Shown here piece after piece: positions 16,267-25,787 of a stretch of 64,000 nucleotides of DNA; within the stretch, counting starts at the first letter, position 1; each line of letters begins with the position of its first letter. The translations under genes and the position numbers were made by a program. Under the pieces are notes generated by a model, which was not told the DNA's origin, did not search any database, and saw only the letters and a list, made by a program, of their open reading frames with translations. This DNA is from JAFNAG01 sp963824985. GTDB taxonomy: Bacteria > Acidobacteriota > UBA6911. The stretch lies in NCBI GenBank assembly GCA_963824985.1, contig CAWGRQ010000047.1:1-64000 (forward strand). Direction: 5' to 3'.

Positions 16267-16341
16267 TGGTAGCGGGGGTTCGATTCGAACGAACGACCTT
16301 CGGGTTATGAGCCCGACGAGCTGCCACTGCTCCACCCCGCG
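16267..16341 (-). tRNA. tRNA-fMet (initiator, anticodon CAT)
   Basis: On the minus strand the gene starts CGCGGGGTGGAGCAG and ends with an encoded ACCA. The anticodon stem-loop is TCGGG-CTCATAA-CCCGA, with the three consecutive G:C pairs that mark initiator tRNAs. The first base (C) faces T in the acceptor stem, an unpaired 1-72 position as expected for initiators. The T-arm reads GTTCG-TTCGAAT-CGAAC. 75 bases including CCA. Confidence 0.95.
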
Positions 16342-16383
16342 TCAACCTTATAAGTATATGCTGACGCCTCAGGCTGTCAAAGC

Positions 16384-16450
16384 CGAAAATTCCAAATCCC
16401 AAGCACTAAATTCTAAATAAGCTCCAAGCACAAAATACCAGATTCGAAAA
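16384..16450. repeat. AT-rich dispersed repeat
   Basis: The CAAATCCCAAGCACTAAATTC motif and ATTCGAAAAA belong to the same intergenic family as 20,338-20,465 and 26,345-26,406 (reverse orientation there: TTTCGTGCTTAGGATTTAG). Confidence 0.5.
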
Positions 16451-16479
16451 AGTGACGATCGGGCTACTCGCCCGATTTT

Positions 16480-17827
16480 TCAGTCGGTTTGCTGGTACCG
16501 CTCCGGCCACCACCCCTTGAGCCGCGCCAGTATCTGCTTCTCGAAGCCCTGCTCGGACGGCTCGTAGAACTGCCGCCCCTTGAGCGAGTCCGGCAGGTTC
16601 TGCTGGCGCACGAAATGCCCCTCGAACTCGTGGGCGTATTTGTAGCCCTTGCCGTAGTCCAGGCTCCTTCATCAGCTTGGTGACGGCGTTGCGCAGGTGC
16701 AGCGGCACCGGCTCGTTCCGGCCCTTGCGTCACCTCTTTCTGGACCTGCGAGTAGGCCGTATAGAGCGAGTTGCTCTTGGGCGCGGTGGCCAGGTAAACG
16801 ACGGCCTGCGGCCAGGGCCAGGTTGCCCTCCGGCATGCCGATGAAATGCACCGCCTGCTGCGCCGCCATCGCCACCACCAGCGCCTGCGGGTCGGCCATG
16901 CCCACGTCTTCGGAGGCGAAGCGGACCAGCCGCCGGACGATGTAGAGCGGGTCTTCGCCGGCTTCCAGCATCCGCGCCAGCCAGTAGAGGGCGGCGTCCG
17001 GGTCGGAGCCGCGCAGGGTTTTATGCAGAGCCGAGATGATGTCGTAGTGCTGCTCGCCGGCCTTGTCGTAGAGCAGGGCGCGGTGCTGCAAGGCGTCCTC
17101 GACCGTCGGCCAGGGTGATGAGCGCCGGCCGTCCTTGCATCCGGCGGCGTGGTCATGGCGGCCATTTCCAGGGCGTTGAGGGCGATGCGGGCGTCGCTGT
17201 TGGACATGGCCACCAGGTGCTCCAGGGCCTCGTCGTCCAGCTCCACGTTGAAAGCCCCCAGCCCCCTCTCCTTGTCCTCGAGCGCGCGGTGATGATGGTG
17301 CGCGATTTCGGTCGGCGAGAGCGGGTTTCAGGGCGAAGACCTGCGAGCGCGGGAGAGCAGCGGCGAGATGACCTCGAAGGAGGGATTTTCGGTGGTGGCG
17401 CCGATGAGGGTGACGGTGCCGTCCTCGACGTAGGGCAGGATGGCGTCCTGCTGGGCCTTGTTGAAGCGGTGGATTTCATCGATGAAGAGGATGGTCTTCT
17501 GCCCGGCGAGTCTTGCGGCGCTCTCTGGCCTCCTCGATGATGTGGCGCAGGTCGGCCACGCCGGCGCTGACGGCGCAGACGGGCGTGAAGTGGGAGTCGG
17601 TGGCCTGGGCCATGATGTAGGCCAGCGTGGTCTTGCCGCAGCCCGGCGGCCCCCAGAGGACGACGGAGGGGAGGTGGCCGGACTCGATGGCGCGGCGCAG
17701 CACGCTGCCCCGGCCCGACGATGTGCTCCTGCCCGACGAACTCGTCGAGGTTGGTCGGCCGCATGCGCGCCGCCAGCGGCGCTTCCTTCAGCTTGTCCTT
17801 TTCGTACTGGTAATCGAACAGGTCCAT
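16480..17827 (-). CDS. rarA: replication-associated recombination protein A (multiple frameshifts)
   Basis: Piecing frames together gives the whole AAA+ protein: MDLFDYQYEKDKLKEAPLAARMRP, GQEHIVGPG, LWGPPGCGKTTLA (Walker A), ILFIDEIHRFNKAQQDA (Walker B), IGATTENPSFEV (sensor 1), ARIALNALEMAA, and the C-terminal RDP with GWWPERYQQTD then TGA at 16480-16482. RarA/MgsA acts at stalled replication forks. At least seven frame changes are needed; each I resolved is a one-base insertion (for example GCAGCC to GCAGGCC, GAGCTGG to GAGCCTGG, GACGTC to GACGGTC). The longer stop at 16464 belongs to the wrong frame. Confidence 0.85.
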
Positions 17828-17839
17828 ATCAATACTCTT

Positions 17840-17935
17840 TTCCTCTCCCTTGATGGGAGAGGTAGGTGAGGGTGTTTTCCAAATCTAGTATGTACCCCCT
17901 CGCCTTGCTCCTCTCCCACGGGGGGGAGAGGAGAG
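17840..17935. repeat. dispersed CTCTCCC...GGGAGAG repeats
   Basis: Two hairpins, CTCTCCCTTGATGGGAGAG with GGTGAGGGTG after it, and CCTCTCCCACGGGGGGGAGAGG, fill most of the 135-bp spacer between rarA and the next gene. Confidence 0.65.
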
Positions 17936-17962
17936 ATCATTATCTACGATACCCCTATGAGC

Positions 17963-19287
17963 CTAGTGGTACCTCTTCACCTCGAACCGGTACAGCTTCA
18001 CCTTTTCGTCCGGGGCGATGTCCGCCTTCATGCGGCAGATCTCAATCTGCTGCTCGACGGTGTCCACGCCCTCCAGGTCGGGCAGGAGCAGGCCGCGCCG
18101 CGCGCCGCACTCCACGATGGCCCCGTACTTTTTGGGGTCGAGCTGCTCCTTGCTCTCGATCGGCTCCGGCTCGGTGAGCACGTCCACGCTGATGTCCAGG
18201 TCTTTGAGCTCATCTTCCCGCACGGGCTCGAAACGCGGGTCGCGCGTGGCCGCGCTGATGGCGTTGATGATTATCTCCTCCGCCACGTTGGCCGCGACGG
18301 CTCGAAGGTGCCGATGCAGCCGCGCAGCTCTCCGCCCTTGTGGATGCGAGACGAACACGCCGGCCTCTTCCTTCATCTCGGGCGTGAGCGCGGCCGGAGC
18401 CTGCATTATGCGGCCTTCTTTGACATAGGCGTCGATGGCCTCTGCGCCAGCTTCACCAGCGGCGACATGGCCTGCTTCGGGATGATGAGCCCGGCGTAGC
18501 CCACCACGCTGGAATAGTCGCCGGAGGCATCGCCGCAGGTCTGGTAGCGCACCAGTTCGGCCCGGCGCGCCCCCAGCGCCTTGGCCGCCGCGATGAGCGC
18601 CACCACCGGGGCGTAGCCGCACATGGTGATGTTCTGCTCGGCGATGCGCTCCAGCAGCGCGTCCTCGTCCAGCTTGAGGATGGCCTCGATGGCCGAGTGG
18701 TCCTTGCGTTTGGCCTGCTCCTGCGGCTCGTAGTGCGTCATGTCGCTGGAGGCGAGGATGACCACATCCCGGCCGAGTTCTTGAGGACTTCGGCTATCTC
18801 CAGGCCGATTTCTTTGTAGACGCTGCCGGAGGCGTGGGCCAGGACGATGGGCACGATTTTGACGTCCGTCTTGAAGTACTGCAGGAAGGGCAGCTGCACC
18901 TCGATGGAGTGCTCGCGCGAGTGGGCCTCGGTGTCGTCCTCCAGGTAGGATGAGTTGACCAGAAGCTTTTCTGCCAGTTCGGAGTCAATTTCGACACTCG
19001 CCCAGCGGCGTCTCCCACGTGCCGCTCGGTCATGATGCTGAAGGGCTTGCCCAGCCCGGTGTGGTTCGGCCCCATGATGATGAAGGTATCCGTGAATTTG
19101 ATGCGCGAGATGGCCGCCCCGGCCACCGGCCCGGAGTAGATGTAGCCCGCGTGCGGGCAGATCAGCCCGACGACATCTTCTTTGGCGCGCTGTCGTCGAC
19201 CATGCTCTCGATCATTGCCTCAAGCTGTGACGGCGAGGCCGGGTAAAACTGGCCGGCGACGACGGGTTTTCGAATCATGGCAGTCAT
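17963..19287 (-). CDS. fused Memo-AMMECR1 protein (AmmeMemoRadiSam system B and A), frameshifted
   Basis: The N-terminal half is a Memo-type domain: MTAMIRKPVVAGQFYP, LICPHAGYIYSGPVAGAA, FIIMGPNHTGLG, HSREHSIEVQLPF, VVILASSDMTHYEP, MCGYAPVVA. The C-terminal half is AMMECR1: VFVS, GELRGCIGTF, NAISAATRDPRFEPVREDEL, ISVDVLTEPEPIES, LLLPDLEGVDTVEQQIEI, YRFEVKRYH. Fusion of the two is known; with the radical SAM gene just upstream it makes the complete AmmeMemoRadiSam set, whose function is unsettled. ATG 19287 follows GAGGGGGTG. At least five frame changes are needed, again mainly insertions. Confidence 0.85.
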
Positions 19288-19317
19288 TTCGGCACCCCCT
19301 CTAAGTCCGTCCGGAAA

Positions 19318-20324
19318 TTAAGCTCGACGCCGCAGAATGTTGCACTGCGAACCGTCCAGGCCCAGCACCTCGGTCTGGTAGCCGTGCCTGCTGCACGATC
19401 AGCTTGCCGCAGTTGTAGCAGACGGTGTTTTCCGACGAGTGGCCCGGCACGTTGCCGGCGTAGATGAACTTCAGCCCGGCCTTCTTGCCGATGTCTACGG
19501 CATGTTCGATGGTGGCAGACGGGGGTGGCGGGGACGTTCTGCAATTCGTGCTGCGGGTAGAAGCGCGTCACGTGCCAGGGCGTCAGCTCGCCCAGGTCGT
19601 CGGCTATCCAGCGGGCGATGCCGTCAAGCTGCTCGTCGTCGTCGTTCATGGCGGGGATGATGTTGGTGACGACCTCCACGTGCATGTTCCACTTTTCCTT
19701 GGCCCGCTTGGCTACGTCGAGGATGCCGCGCCAGTGGCTGATTTTGGCCAGCTTCCGGTAGAACTCGTCGGAGAAGCCCTTGACGTCCACGCGCCAGGCG
19801 TCAGGTACGGGCCGAGCAGTCCAGCGCTTCCTCGGTGGCGTAGCCGTTGGTGACGTAGACGGTGTAGAGGCCGTCCGCTTTGGCCAGCTTGGCCGAGTCC
19901 AGCGTGTACTCGAACCACATGGTCGGCTCGTTGTAGGTCCAGGCGATGCCCTGGCAGCCCTCGGCCTTTGGCCATCTCGATGGCCTTCTCGGGCTTGACC
20001 TCGTAGCTGCCGCGCTCGGCGTCCGGGATGTCGACGCAGGAGATTTCCCAGTTCTGGCAGTGCTTGCAGTGGAAGTTGCAGCCCCAGCCCGCCCAGGGAG
20101 AAACACAGGCTGCCGGGGTAGAAGTGGAAGAGCGGCTTCTTCTCGATGGGGTCGACGGCGACGGACGAGGCCCGGGCGTAGTTCAGGTTGTAGAGGACGC
20201 CGTCCTCGTTCTGGTACATCCTGCAGACGCCGGTCTTGCCGGGCGCGATGCGGCAGCGCCACTGGCAGGTGTGGCAGCGCACCCTGGATTCGGGCAGTTT
20301 TTCGTAGAGTCTGGCTTCAATCAT
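19318..20324 (-). CDS. amrS: AmmeMemoRadiSam system radical SAM enzyme (frameshifted)
   Basis: The repaired product of about 330 residues reads MIEARLYEKLPESRVRCHTCQWRCRIAPGKTGVCRMY, then the cluster-binding loop CNFHCKHCQNWEIS, GIAWTYNEPTMWFEYTLD, YVTNGYATEEAL, AWRVDVKGFSDEFYRKL, EVVTNIIPAMND and TPWHVTRFYPQHELQ, ending with a Cys pair, LGLDGSQCNILRRRA and TAA at 19318-19320. A frame that continues to overlap the next ATG is a by-product of an indel. It lies 30 bp upstream of the Memo-AMMECR1 gene, probably in one operon. Substrate unknown. Confidence 0.85.
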
Positions 20325-20337
20325 AGGATTAAGCCCG

Positions 20338-20465
20338 AAGCACCAAGCATCCGAAATACGAAGCAAATACGAACAACTAAAATCCAAATGTTTCAAACAT
20401 TCGGATTTCGGTTTTGATTTGTTTCGGATTTCGATATTCGAATTTCGTATTTGTCTTAATAAAAG
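20338..20465. repeat. AT-rich dispersed repeat with inverted symmetry
   Basis: ATCCGAAATACGAAGCAAATACGAA on one side and TTCGGATTTCG, TTTCGTATTTG on the other form imperfect inverted repeats. The same vocabulary occurs at 16.4 and 26.35 kb. Confidence 0.5.
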
Positions 20466-20525
20466 TATAGCACCCGTGCTGCCCGCTATGTAATAAACGA
20501 GGAGCATCGTCCTTAAATCAGGCCG

Positions 20526-21263
20526 CTACATCTTGCTGGAGAGCACCACCTTTTCCTTGGTCAGGGAACGTGAAAGGATATAAGAGACAATGACACAAAG
20601 GGCAATCACTCCCAGGTAAACCAGGGGGAAAAAACTGATTGAAACGCCGAAGCCGCCCAGGGCATTGATTCCCAGGATCAGCAATACAAAAATGGCGGTG
20701 AACACGAAGTTGGCGATGCGCGGGTTGGCGATAATCAACTGGATATCGGTTACGATGCTCACGACGGCAAATACCAGCACGGGGACGACGATTATGGCCG
20801 AAACGAAAGCCCATATGTCAGGGAAAATAAAGGTATGGGTATGCGGCATCACAAATCCGATGTTCATCAGGATAAAAGCCAGAATCGAGACTGAAAGACC
20901 TATAACGATGCTGGGCAGAGTCACGGCCAGCGACTTGCCCATCCAGATCTGCTTGATGCTGACGGGCGTCGCCATGAGCGACTCGATGTTGCGCTTGGCC
21001 TTGTCCACCACCACCGAGTAGTTGGCAAATATCGAGCACACGAAGATGGAGTACATCATAGGGAGAATATAGGCCAGACCGTTGAGAAAACTGCGGCTGA
21101 AATCGTCGATGGCCTGCGGGCTCGTAAGGACTTTGACCCCTCTGTTATAGCTGGTGACGTAGGTTAAAGTCAATATCAGCATCACCAAAATAAATACATA
21201 GATGCTGCGGCTGCGAAAGACTTCGCCGATGTCTTTCCGGGCGATAATCCATATTTTTTTCAT
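20526..21263 (-). CDS. ABC-2 type transporter permease
   Basis: The 245-residue protein has six hydrophobic helices and the ABC-2 hallmark NIESLMATPVSIKQIWMGKSLAVTLPS after the second helix. It begins MKKIWIIARKDIGEVFRSRSIY. One base separates it from the end of the ATPase gene, so the two form an export system; cargo unknown. Intact. Confidence 0.85.
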   Translation of the reverse strand: MKKIWIIARKDIGEVFRSRSIYVFILVMLILTLTYVTSYNRGVKVLTSPQAIDDFSRSFLNGLAYILPMMYSIFVCSIFANYSVVVDKAKRNIESLMATPVSIKQIWMGKSLAVTLPSIVIGLSVSILAFILMNIGFVMPHTHTFIFPDIWAFVSAIIVVPVLVFAVVSIVTDIQLIIANPRIANFVFTAIFVLLILGINALGGFGVSISFFPLVYLGVIALCVIVSYILSRSLTKEKVVLSSKM

Positions 21264-21264
21264 G

Positions 21265-22194
21265 TTACTTCTGCTCCGCTTCTTTCACGATGGTGGTGTA
21301 CATTTCCTCCAGCGAGGCTTCCTGCTTTCTGAACTGCTCGATCTTGACCCCGCGCGAGGCCAGCAGCGTCACGATGATGGAGACATCCACGCCCGGACCG
21401 GTCGACAGCGTCAGGTTTCTGTCATTCTGTTCCAGCACAGCGACATCGGGCAACTTTTTTAACTCGGCGATGACCGGCGGCTTTCATGCGTTCGGCGGTC
21501 TCAATTTCAACCCCGCCGTGTCCCATTTCACGCTGCAGTTTTTCCAGCTCGCCGTAAAGCCGGATTTGCCCTTGTGGATGAGGGCAATGCGGTTGCAGAT
21601 GCGCTGCACTTCATCCAGGTTATGCGAGCTTAGCAGGATGGTCTTGCCCTGCTTGTGTATCAGATCCAGCATCAACTGGCGGATTTCTATCTGGCCGGTG
21701 GGGTCAACGCCGGCGGTGGGTTCATCCAGCACCAGCAGTTCAGGGTCGGGCGCCATGGCCCTGGCCAGCGCCAGCCTCTGGCGCATGCCCTTGGAATAGG
21801 CGGATACTTTATCTCCGGCTCTGTCAGCCAGTCCCACCAGTTTAAGCGCGGCATCGATTCTCTGCGCCGGCTGCGCTACGTCATACAACCTGGCATAATA
21901 TACCAGGTTGTCAAAAGCCGTCATGTTGTCATACAGGCCGTCGGCTTCAAGGACAAAGCCTATCTTCCGGCGCGTCTTATCGTCCTGAACGTCCTGGCCC
22001 AGGACCGACACTTTGCCGGAGGTCGCCTGCATCAGCCCCAGGATAATCCTGATAGTGGTCGTTTTACCCGCACCGTTGGGCCCCAGATAACCGAAGATGT
22101 CGCCCTGTTTGACCGACAGGGTGACATCTTTCAGAATTTGCCGTCCGCCCAGTTCTTTATTGACATGCTCCAGGCTGATTACATCATCTGCCAT
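21265..22194 (-). CDS. ABC transporter ATP-binding protein (frameshifted near the 3' end)
   Basis: The first 210 residues are intact: GYLGPNGAGKTTTIRIILGLM (Walker A), SAYSKGMRQRLALARAMAPDPELLVLDEPTAGVDP (signature and Walker B), LLSSHNLDEV (H-loop). Then the frame shifts near 21,560 and again near 21,480; the last segment VAVLEQNDRNLTLSTGPGVDVSIIVTLLASRGVKIEQFRKQEASLEEMYTTIVKEAEQK is the usual C-terminal domain of ABC-2 ATPases. GGAAGAAAG precedes the ATG. It works with the permease immediately downstream. Confidence 0.85.
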
Positions 22195-22353
22195 CTTTCT
22201 TCCTTCATTTCAAAAACCAAAAAATAATTGCCTCATAGATCATTCTACCACCAACAGCAGCCGCAGCAAAAACTGTCAGGCACAATCCAGGCTTGAGTTG
22301 ACCCCGCCCCTCCATCCGATTAAACTATTCGGAAAAACAGAAAGGATACAACC

Positions 22354-22773
22354 TTGGATATCTTCAAAGAGAGTGACGTTATCGGTGTTCTCAAGCGCGG
22401 CCTCAAGCAGGACGGCTGGTCGGTCAAGGAGCAGGTGAAACTGGCTAACGGCTACGCCGACCTGGCCGCCGACAAGGACGGCGTTTCCTTCATCATCGAG
22501 GCCAAGGGCGAGGACAAGGGCGGCTTCTCCGCCGCCGAGATGAACTTCCAGATGGGGCTGGGCCAGGTCATGGCGCGCATGACCGACGTGAATAAAAAGT
22601 ACGCCATCGCCTTCCCCTCGACGCCCGACTTCATCAAGGTGCTGCAGAAATACGAGCACAGCTTCGCCTTCAAGGCGCTGGACATCTACCTGTTCGTGGC
22701 CAACGGCGACAGGAGCTATTTCGTGGTGCCGCCGGCGGATATTCCGGCCTTCATAGACGGCAACCGGATTTAA
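22354..22773 (+). CDS. PD-(D/E)xK-like nuclease-fold protein, orphan
   Basis: The 139-residue soluble protein contains NGYADLAADKDGVSFIIEAKGED, which fits the D...(E)xK core of restriction-endonuclease-like folds, with GLGQVMARM as a possible following helix and a beta strand LYLFVANGD. It starts at TTG 22354 with AAAGGA upstream. No methyltransferase or other restriction gene is nearby, so a role in host DNA metabolism or an orphan defence function are both possible. The fold call is by motif only. Confidence 0.5.
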   Translation: MDIFKESDVIGVLKRGLKQDGWSVKEQVKLANGYADLAADKDGVSFIIEAKGEDKGGFSAAEMNFQMGLGQVMARMTDVNKKYAIAFPSTPDFIKVLQKYEHSFAFKALDIYLFVANGDRSYFVVPPADIPAFIDGNRI

Positions 22774-22892
22774 GTACTTTCTTCTCCGCAGCCGTGAGCG
22801 AGAGGATTAAGGTGAGGCGGATCGAGAGATTCAAATCGTCTCAAACTGAGCGCTAAGCTCTGACTCAAAGACACTTATGAGGGAGGGAAAAC

Positions 22893-23975
22893 ATGGACAA
22901 CATCGAACTGATGCTCAAAGAGCTGACCGAAGCCAGCGGCGTCTCCGGCTACGAGGAAGAGGCGCGCGGCCTCATGCGCAAATATCTCGCCCCTCTCGGC
23001 GAGCTGTCGCAGGACAAGCTGGGCTCGCTCATCTGCCGCAAGCAGGGCGCGGCTGCCGCCCCCCGCATCATGCTGGCCGGGCACGTGGACGAAATCGGCT
23101 TCATGGTCAAGCACATCACCAAAGAGGGCTTCATCCACTTCACGACCCTCGGCGGCTGGCCCAACCAGCACCTGCCGGCGCAACGAGTGATTCATCCAGA
23201 CGAACAAGGGCAAGGTCCCCGGCGTCATCGGCGCCAAACCGCCGCACCTCCTGCTCCGAAGAGGAGCGCAAGAAGCCCGTCGAGCGCAAGGACATGTTCA
23301 TCGACATCGGCGCGGGCTCCATCGAGGAGGTAGTGGATGCCGGCGTGCGCGTGGGCGACCCCATCGTGCCGGTGAGCGAGTTCACCGTTATGGCCAACGC
23401 CCAAAAAGACCTATATGGCCAAGGCCTTCGACGACCGCGTGGGCTGCGCCCTCATCATCGCCGCGCTGCAGGAGCTGGCCGGCAAGAAACACCCCAACAC
23501 CGTTTACGGCGTGGCCACCGTGCAGGAGGAGGTGGGCTGCGCGGGGCGCCACCACCGCAGCCGAGGCAGGTCAACCCGGACGTGGCCTTCGCGCTGGACG
23601 TCAGCCCCATCGGCGACATCCCGGGCATCCCCGCCGACCAGACCTCGGAAAAGATAGGCGGCGGCCCGTCCATACTCCTCTACGACACGCGCATGATACC
23701 CAACCTCAAGCTGCGCGACCTGGCGATTGAAACCGCGCGGAGAGCTGGGCATCAAGCTCCAGTTGTCCACCCTCGAGTTCGGCAGCTATGACACCGGCGC
23801 CATCCACCTCCACCGCAGCGGCGTGCCCAGCCTGGTTATCGGCATCCCCACCCGCCACGTCCACAGCCACAACTCCATCATGCGCCGCAACGACTTCGAC
23901 GACGCTGTGCGCCTGCTGGTGGCCCTTATCCAGAAGCTGGACAACAAGACCGTGGCCGGACTCATGCCGAGTTAA
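22893..23975 (+). CDS. M42-family aminopeptidase/endoglucanase-like peptidase (frameshifted)
   Basis: The repaired product of about 355 residues has the M42 order: ELTEASGVSGYEEEARGLMRKYL, MLAGHVDEIGFMVKHI (His-Asp zinc ligands), VPGVIGAKPPHLL, FDDRVGCALII (bridging Asp), ATVQEEVGLRGATTAA (Glu-Glu), ALDVSPIGDIPGIP, LSTLEFGSYDTGAIHLHRSGVPSLVIGIPTRHVHSHNSI (last His). It is a cytoplasmic di-zinc exopeptidase. GGGAGGGAAA precedes the ATG. At least five frame changes occur, for example GATCATCC to GATTCATCC near 23,192. Confidence 0.85.
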
Positions 23976-23984
23976 TTCAAAGCA

Positions 23985-24085
23985 AATCTTCTCCCCTCGA
24001 CGGGAGAGTTAAAAGTGAGGGTGAGAGTCTCGGGCATTGCCCTTAGCCGAATCCTCTCTCGCCTTTGTCCTGAGCGAAGCCGGGA
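23985..24085. repeat. dispersed intergenic repeats
   Basis: CTTCTCCCCTCGACGGGAGAG with GTGAGGGTGAGAG, and TTTGTCCTGAGCGAAGCCGGG, are members of two repeat families also seen near 3.6, 17.85, 26.3 and 27.2 kb. Confidence 0.6.
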
Positions 24086-24109
24086 GGCAGCAACGGGTAG
24101 AGTTATCTC

Positions 24110-24790
24110 TCATTTGCACGGGGTGTACGCTTTGGTCAGCTCTGCCGTCTCGATATCCATTTCGTTCGCCAGTTCCGGGAGCGACAGACCTGTCTCATCC
24201 ATCACTTCAGATATGTATTGATTGAAACTGACCGCTTTCTCCCACTGGGCTTCAAAGTGGCCTTCCAGGATGAAGGCGAGTTCGTCAGACACAAGCAGGT
24301 AGCCTTTGCGGGTGGCCTGGTCCACTCCTATGACGTCGGGCGGGGGAGTAGCGATAATCACGTAAGACCGGTCTACGACTACATAGCGCAGGCTGTGAGC
24401 CACAAAACCCGTGGCATACCTGACGTCTGTCCCTGCCTCGACGTATTTATTTCCCATAAACGATCTGTCCTGGAGTTTCGGCAATAGAAAGCGGATTTTG
24501 ACTCCCCTGCCGGCCGCTTTCTTTACGGAGTCCAGGAGCTGATTGTAGATTACCCTCGGAAAAATCGGTTTTATGCCCCGTAACCAGGCAGTCCATTCTG
24601 GCTTTGGCCGTGTTATTGGCGTTGATGACTATCTGGAAGTACTCGAAACGGGCCAGGCTCCTGATTGTTTTATCCATTTGAGCGCCTAAAGCTCGGGAAC
24701 GGGCTGATTCCCGGTTGCTGAGAAGATAGCTATCATGGTCAACACCAGGAGTGCGGATTCGACTGAAAGCAGAATCGATTCCATGGACAT
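24110..24790 (-). CDS. membrane-anchored protein with PLD/TrmB-like domain (frameshifted)
   Basis: From ATG 24790 (GAGG upstream, TACAAT -10 at 24822-24827) the frame encodes MSMESILLSVESALLVLTMIAIFS, a membrane helix, then shifts near 24,690 to MDKTIRSLARFEYFQIVINANNTAKARMDCLVTGHK and, after one extra A near 24,560, to VIYNQLLDSVKKAAGRGVKIRFLLP, GNKYVEAGTDVRY, LRYVVVDRSYVIIATPP, YLLVSDELAFILEGHFEAQWEKA. That second part looks like the phospholipase-D-like sensor module of TrmB-type proteins without its HKD motif. The last 25 residues resemble a short helix-turn-helix. Function unknown. Confidence 0.45.
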
Positions 24791-24917
24791 TTTGCACCAT
24801 CCTCGGTGGTATCTTATTGTGATTGTAGCACAAGGCCAAAAATTAAACGCGGGCTAAAATGCGTCGCCCACATGGCACTTGACGGCTGGCAGCCCTGCGG
24901 TTAGACTTTCAAGCACC

Positions 24918-25516
24918 ATGCGAGTCATCGGCATCACGGGCACCATCGGCAGCGGCAAAAGCACCGTCGCCGGCTTCCTGCGCGAACTGGGCGCCGAGGT
25001 CATCGACGCCGACGAGGTCGGCCACGAGGTCTATCTCCCCGGCAGCTCCAGGCTGGAAGGCCGTGGTGGAGGCGTTCGGGGAGGGCATTCTGGCCGCCGA
25101 CGGCACGGTGGACCGCCGCAAGCTCGGCGAGATAGTCTTCCAAGACCACAAGGCGGCGCTCTCGAAGCTCAACTGCATCGTGCGCCCGCTCATGGCCGAA
25201 GAGGTGCAGTCCCGCCTCAAGGAACTGCGCAGAAAGAAGACCCGCGTCGCCGTGCTGGAGGCCGCCCTCCTGATCGAGGCCGGCTGGAGCCCGCTGGTGG
25301 ACGAGATATGGGTGACCACCGCCCCCGAAAGCGTCATCTACAAACGGCTGGCAGCCAAGCGGGAATCTATCGCGCGCCCAGATTCAGGCGCGCATCAAAG
25401 CCCAGCTTCCGGTGGCGGAGCAGAAAAAATACGCCACGCGCGTCATCGACACCAACATCCCCCTGCCGGAACTCAAGGCCAAAATCGCCGCCCTCTGGGA
25501 AAAGCTGAAAAGTTAG
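24918..25516 (+). CDS. coaE: dephospho-CoA kinase (two frameshifts)
   Basis: The repaired protein of about 200 residues has MRVIGITGTIGSGKSTVAGFLRELGAEVIDADEVGHEVY (P-loop and substrate Asp), VDRRKLGEIVFQD, LNCIVRPLM, VAVLEAALLIEAGW, DEIWVTTAPESVIYKRL and SRAQIQARIKAQLP, KKYATRVIDTN. It performs the last step of coenzyme A synthesis. The frame is restored by removing one G in CCAGGCTGG (near 25,050) and one G in GCGGGAATC (near 25,362). The start is ATG 24918, with no strong ribosome site. Confidence 0.9.
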
Positions 25517-25531
25517 AATGAGCGCTCATCC

Positions 25532-25787
25532 ATGAATTATGAAATCCTCGGCTTTGCGGCCGGGGTGTTCACCACTTTCAGCCTGGTGCCCCAGATCTAC
25601 CGGGTATACAGGCTCAAAAGCGCCCGTGAAATCAGCCTGGCGTTTACCCTGAGCATGGCTTTCGGCAACCTGCTCTGGCTGACGTACGGCATTCTATCCG
25701 GATCACTGCCCATAATCCTGTGGAACATCATTTCGTTTCTGCCTGGCAGGCGCATTGGTAGTGGCCAAATCGAGGTATGACAAGTGA
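25532..25787 (+). CDS. SemiSWEET/PQ-loop sugar transporter (frameshifted at 3' end)
   Basis: MNYEILGFAAGVFTTFSLVPQIYRVYRLKSAREISLAFTLSMAFGNLLWLTYGILSGSLPIILWNIIS is a typical three-helix SemiSWEET with its PQ motif. The literal frame then reads out of register; removing one C from CTGCCTGG near 25,742 gives FLLAGALVVAKSRYDK and a stop at 25785-25787. Half-transporters of this type dimerise to move sugars. It starts 15 bp after coaE. Confidence 0.8.

Noticed and set aside
19284..19317. Overlap of amrS with the Memo-AMMECR1 start (ATGA)
   Set aside because: The overlapping frame is a by-product of an indel; the conserved amrS end (NILRRRA) stops with TAA at 19318-19320.
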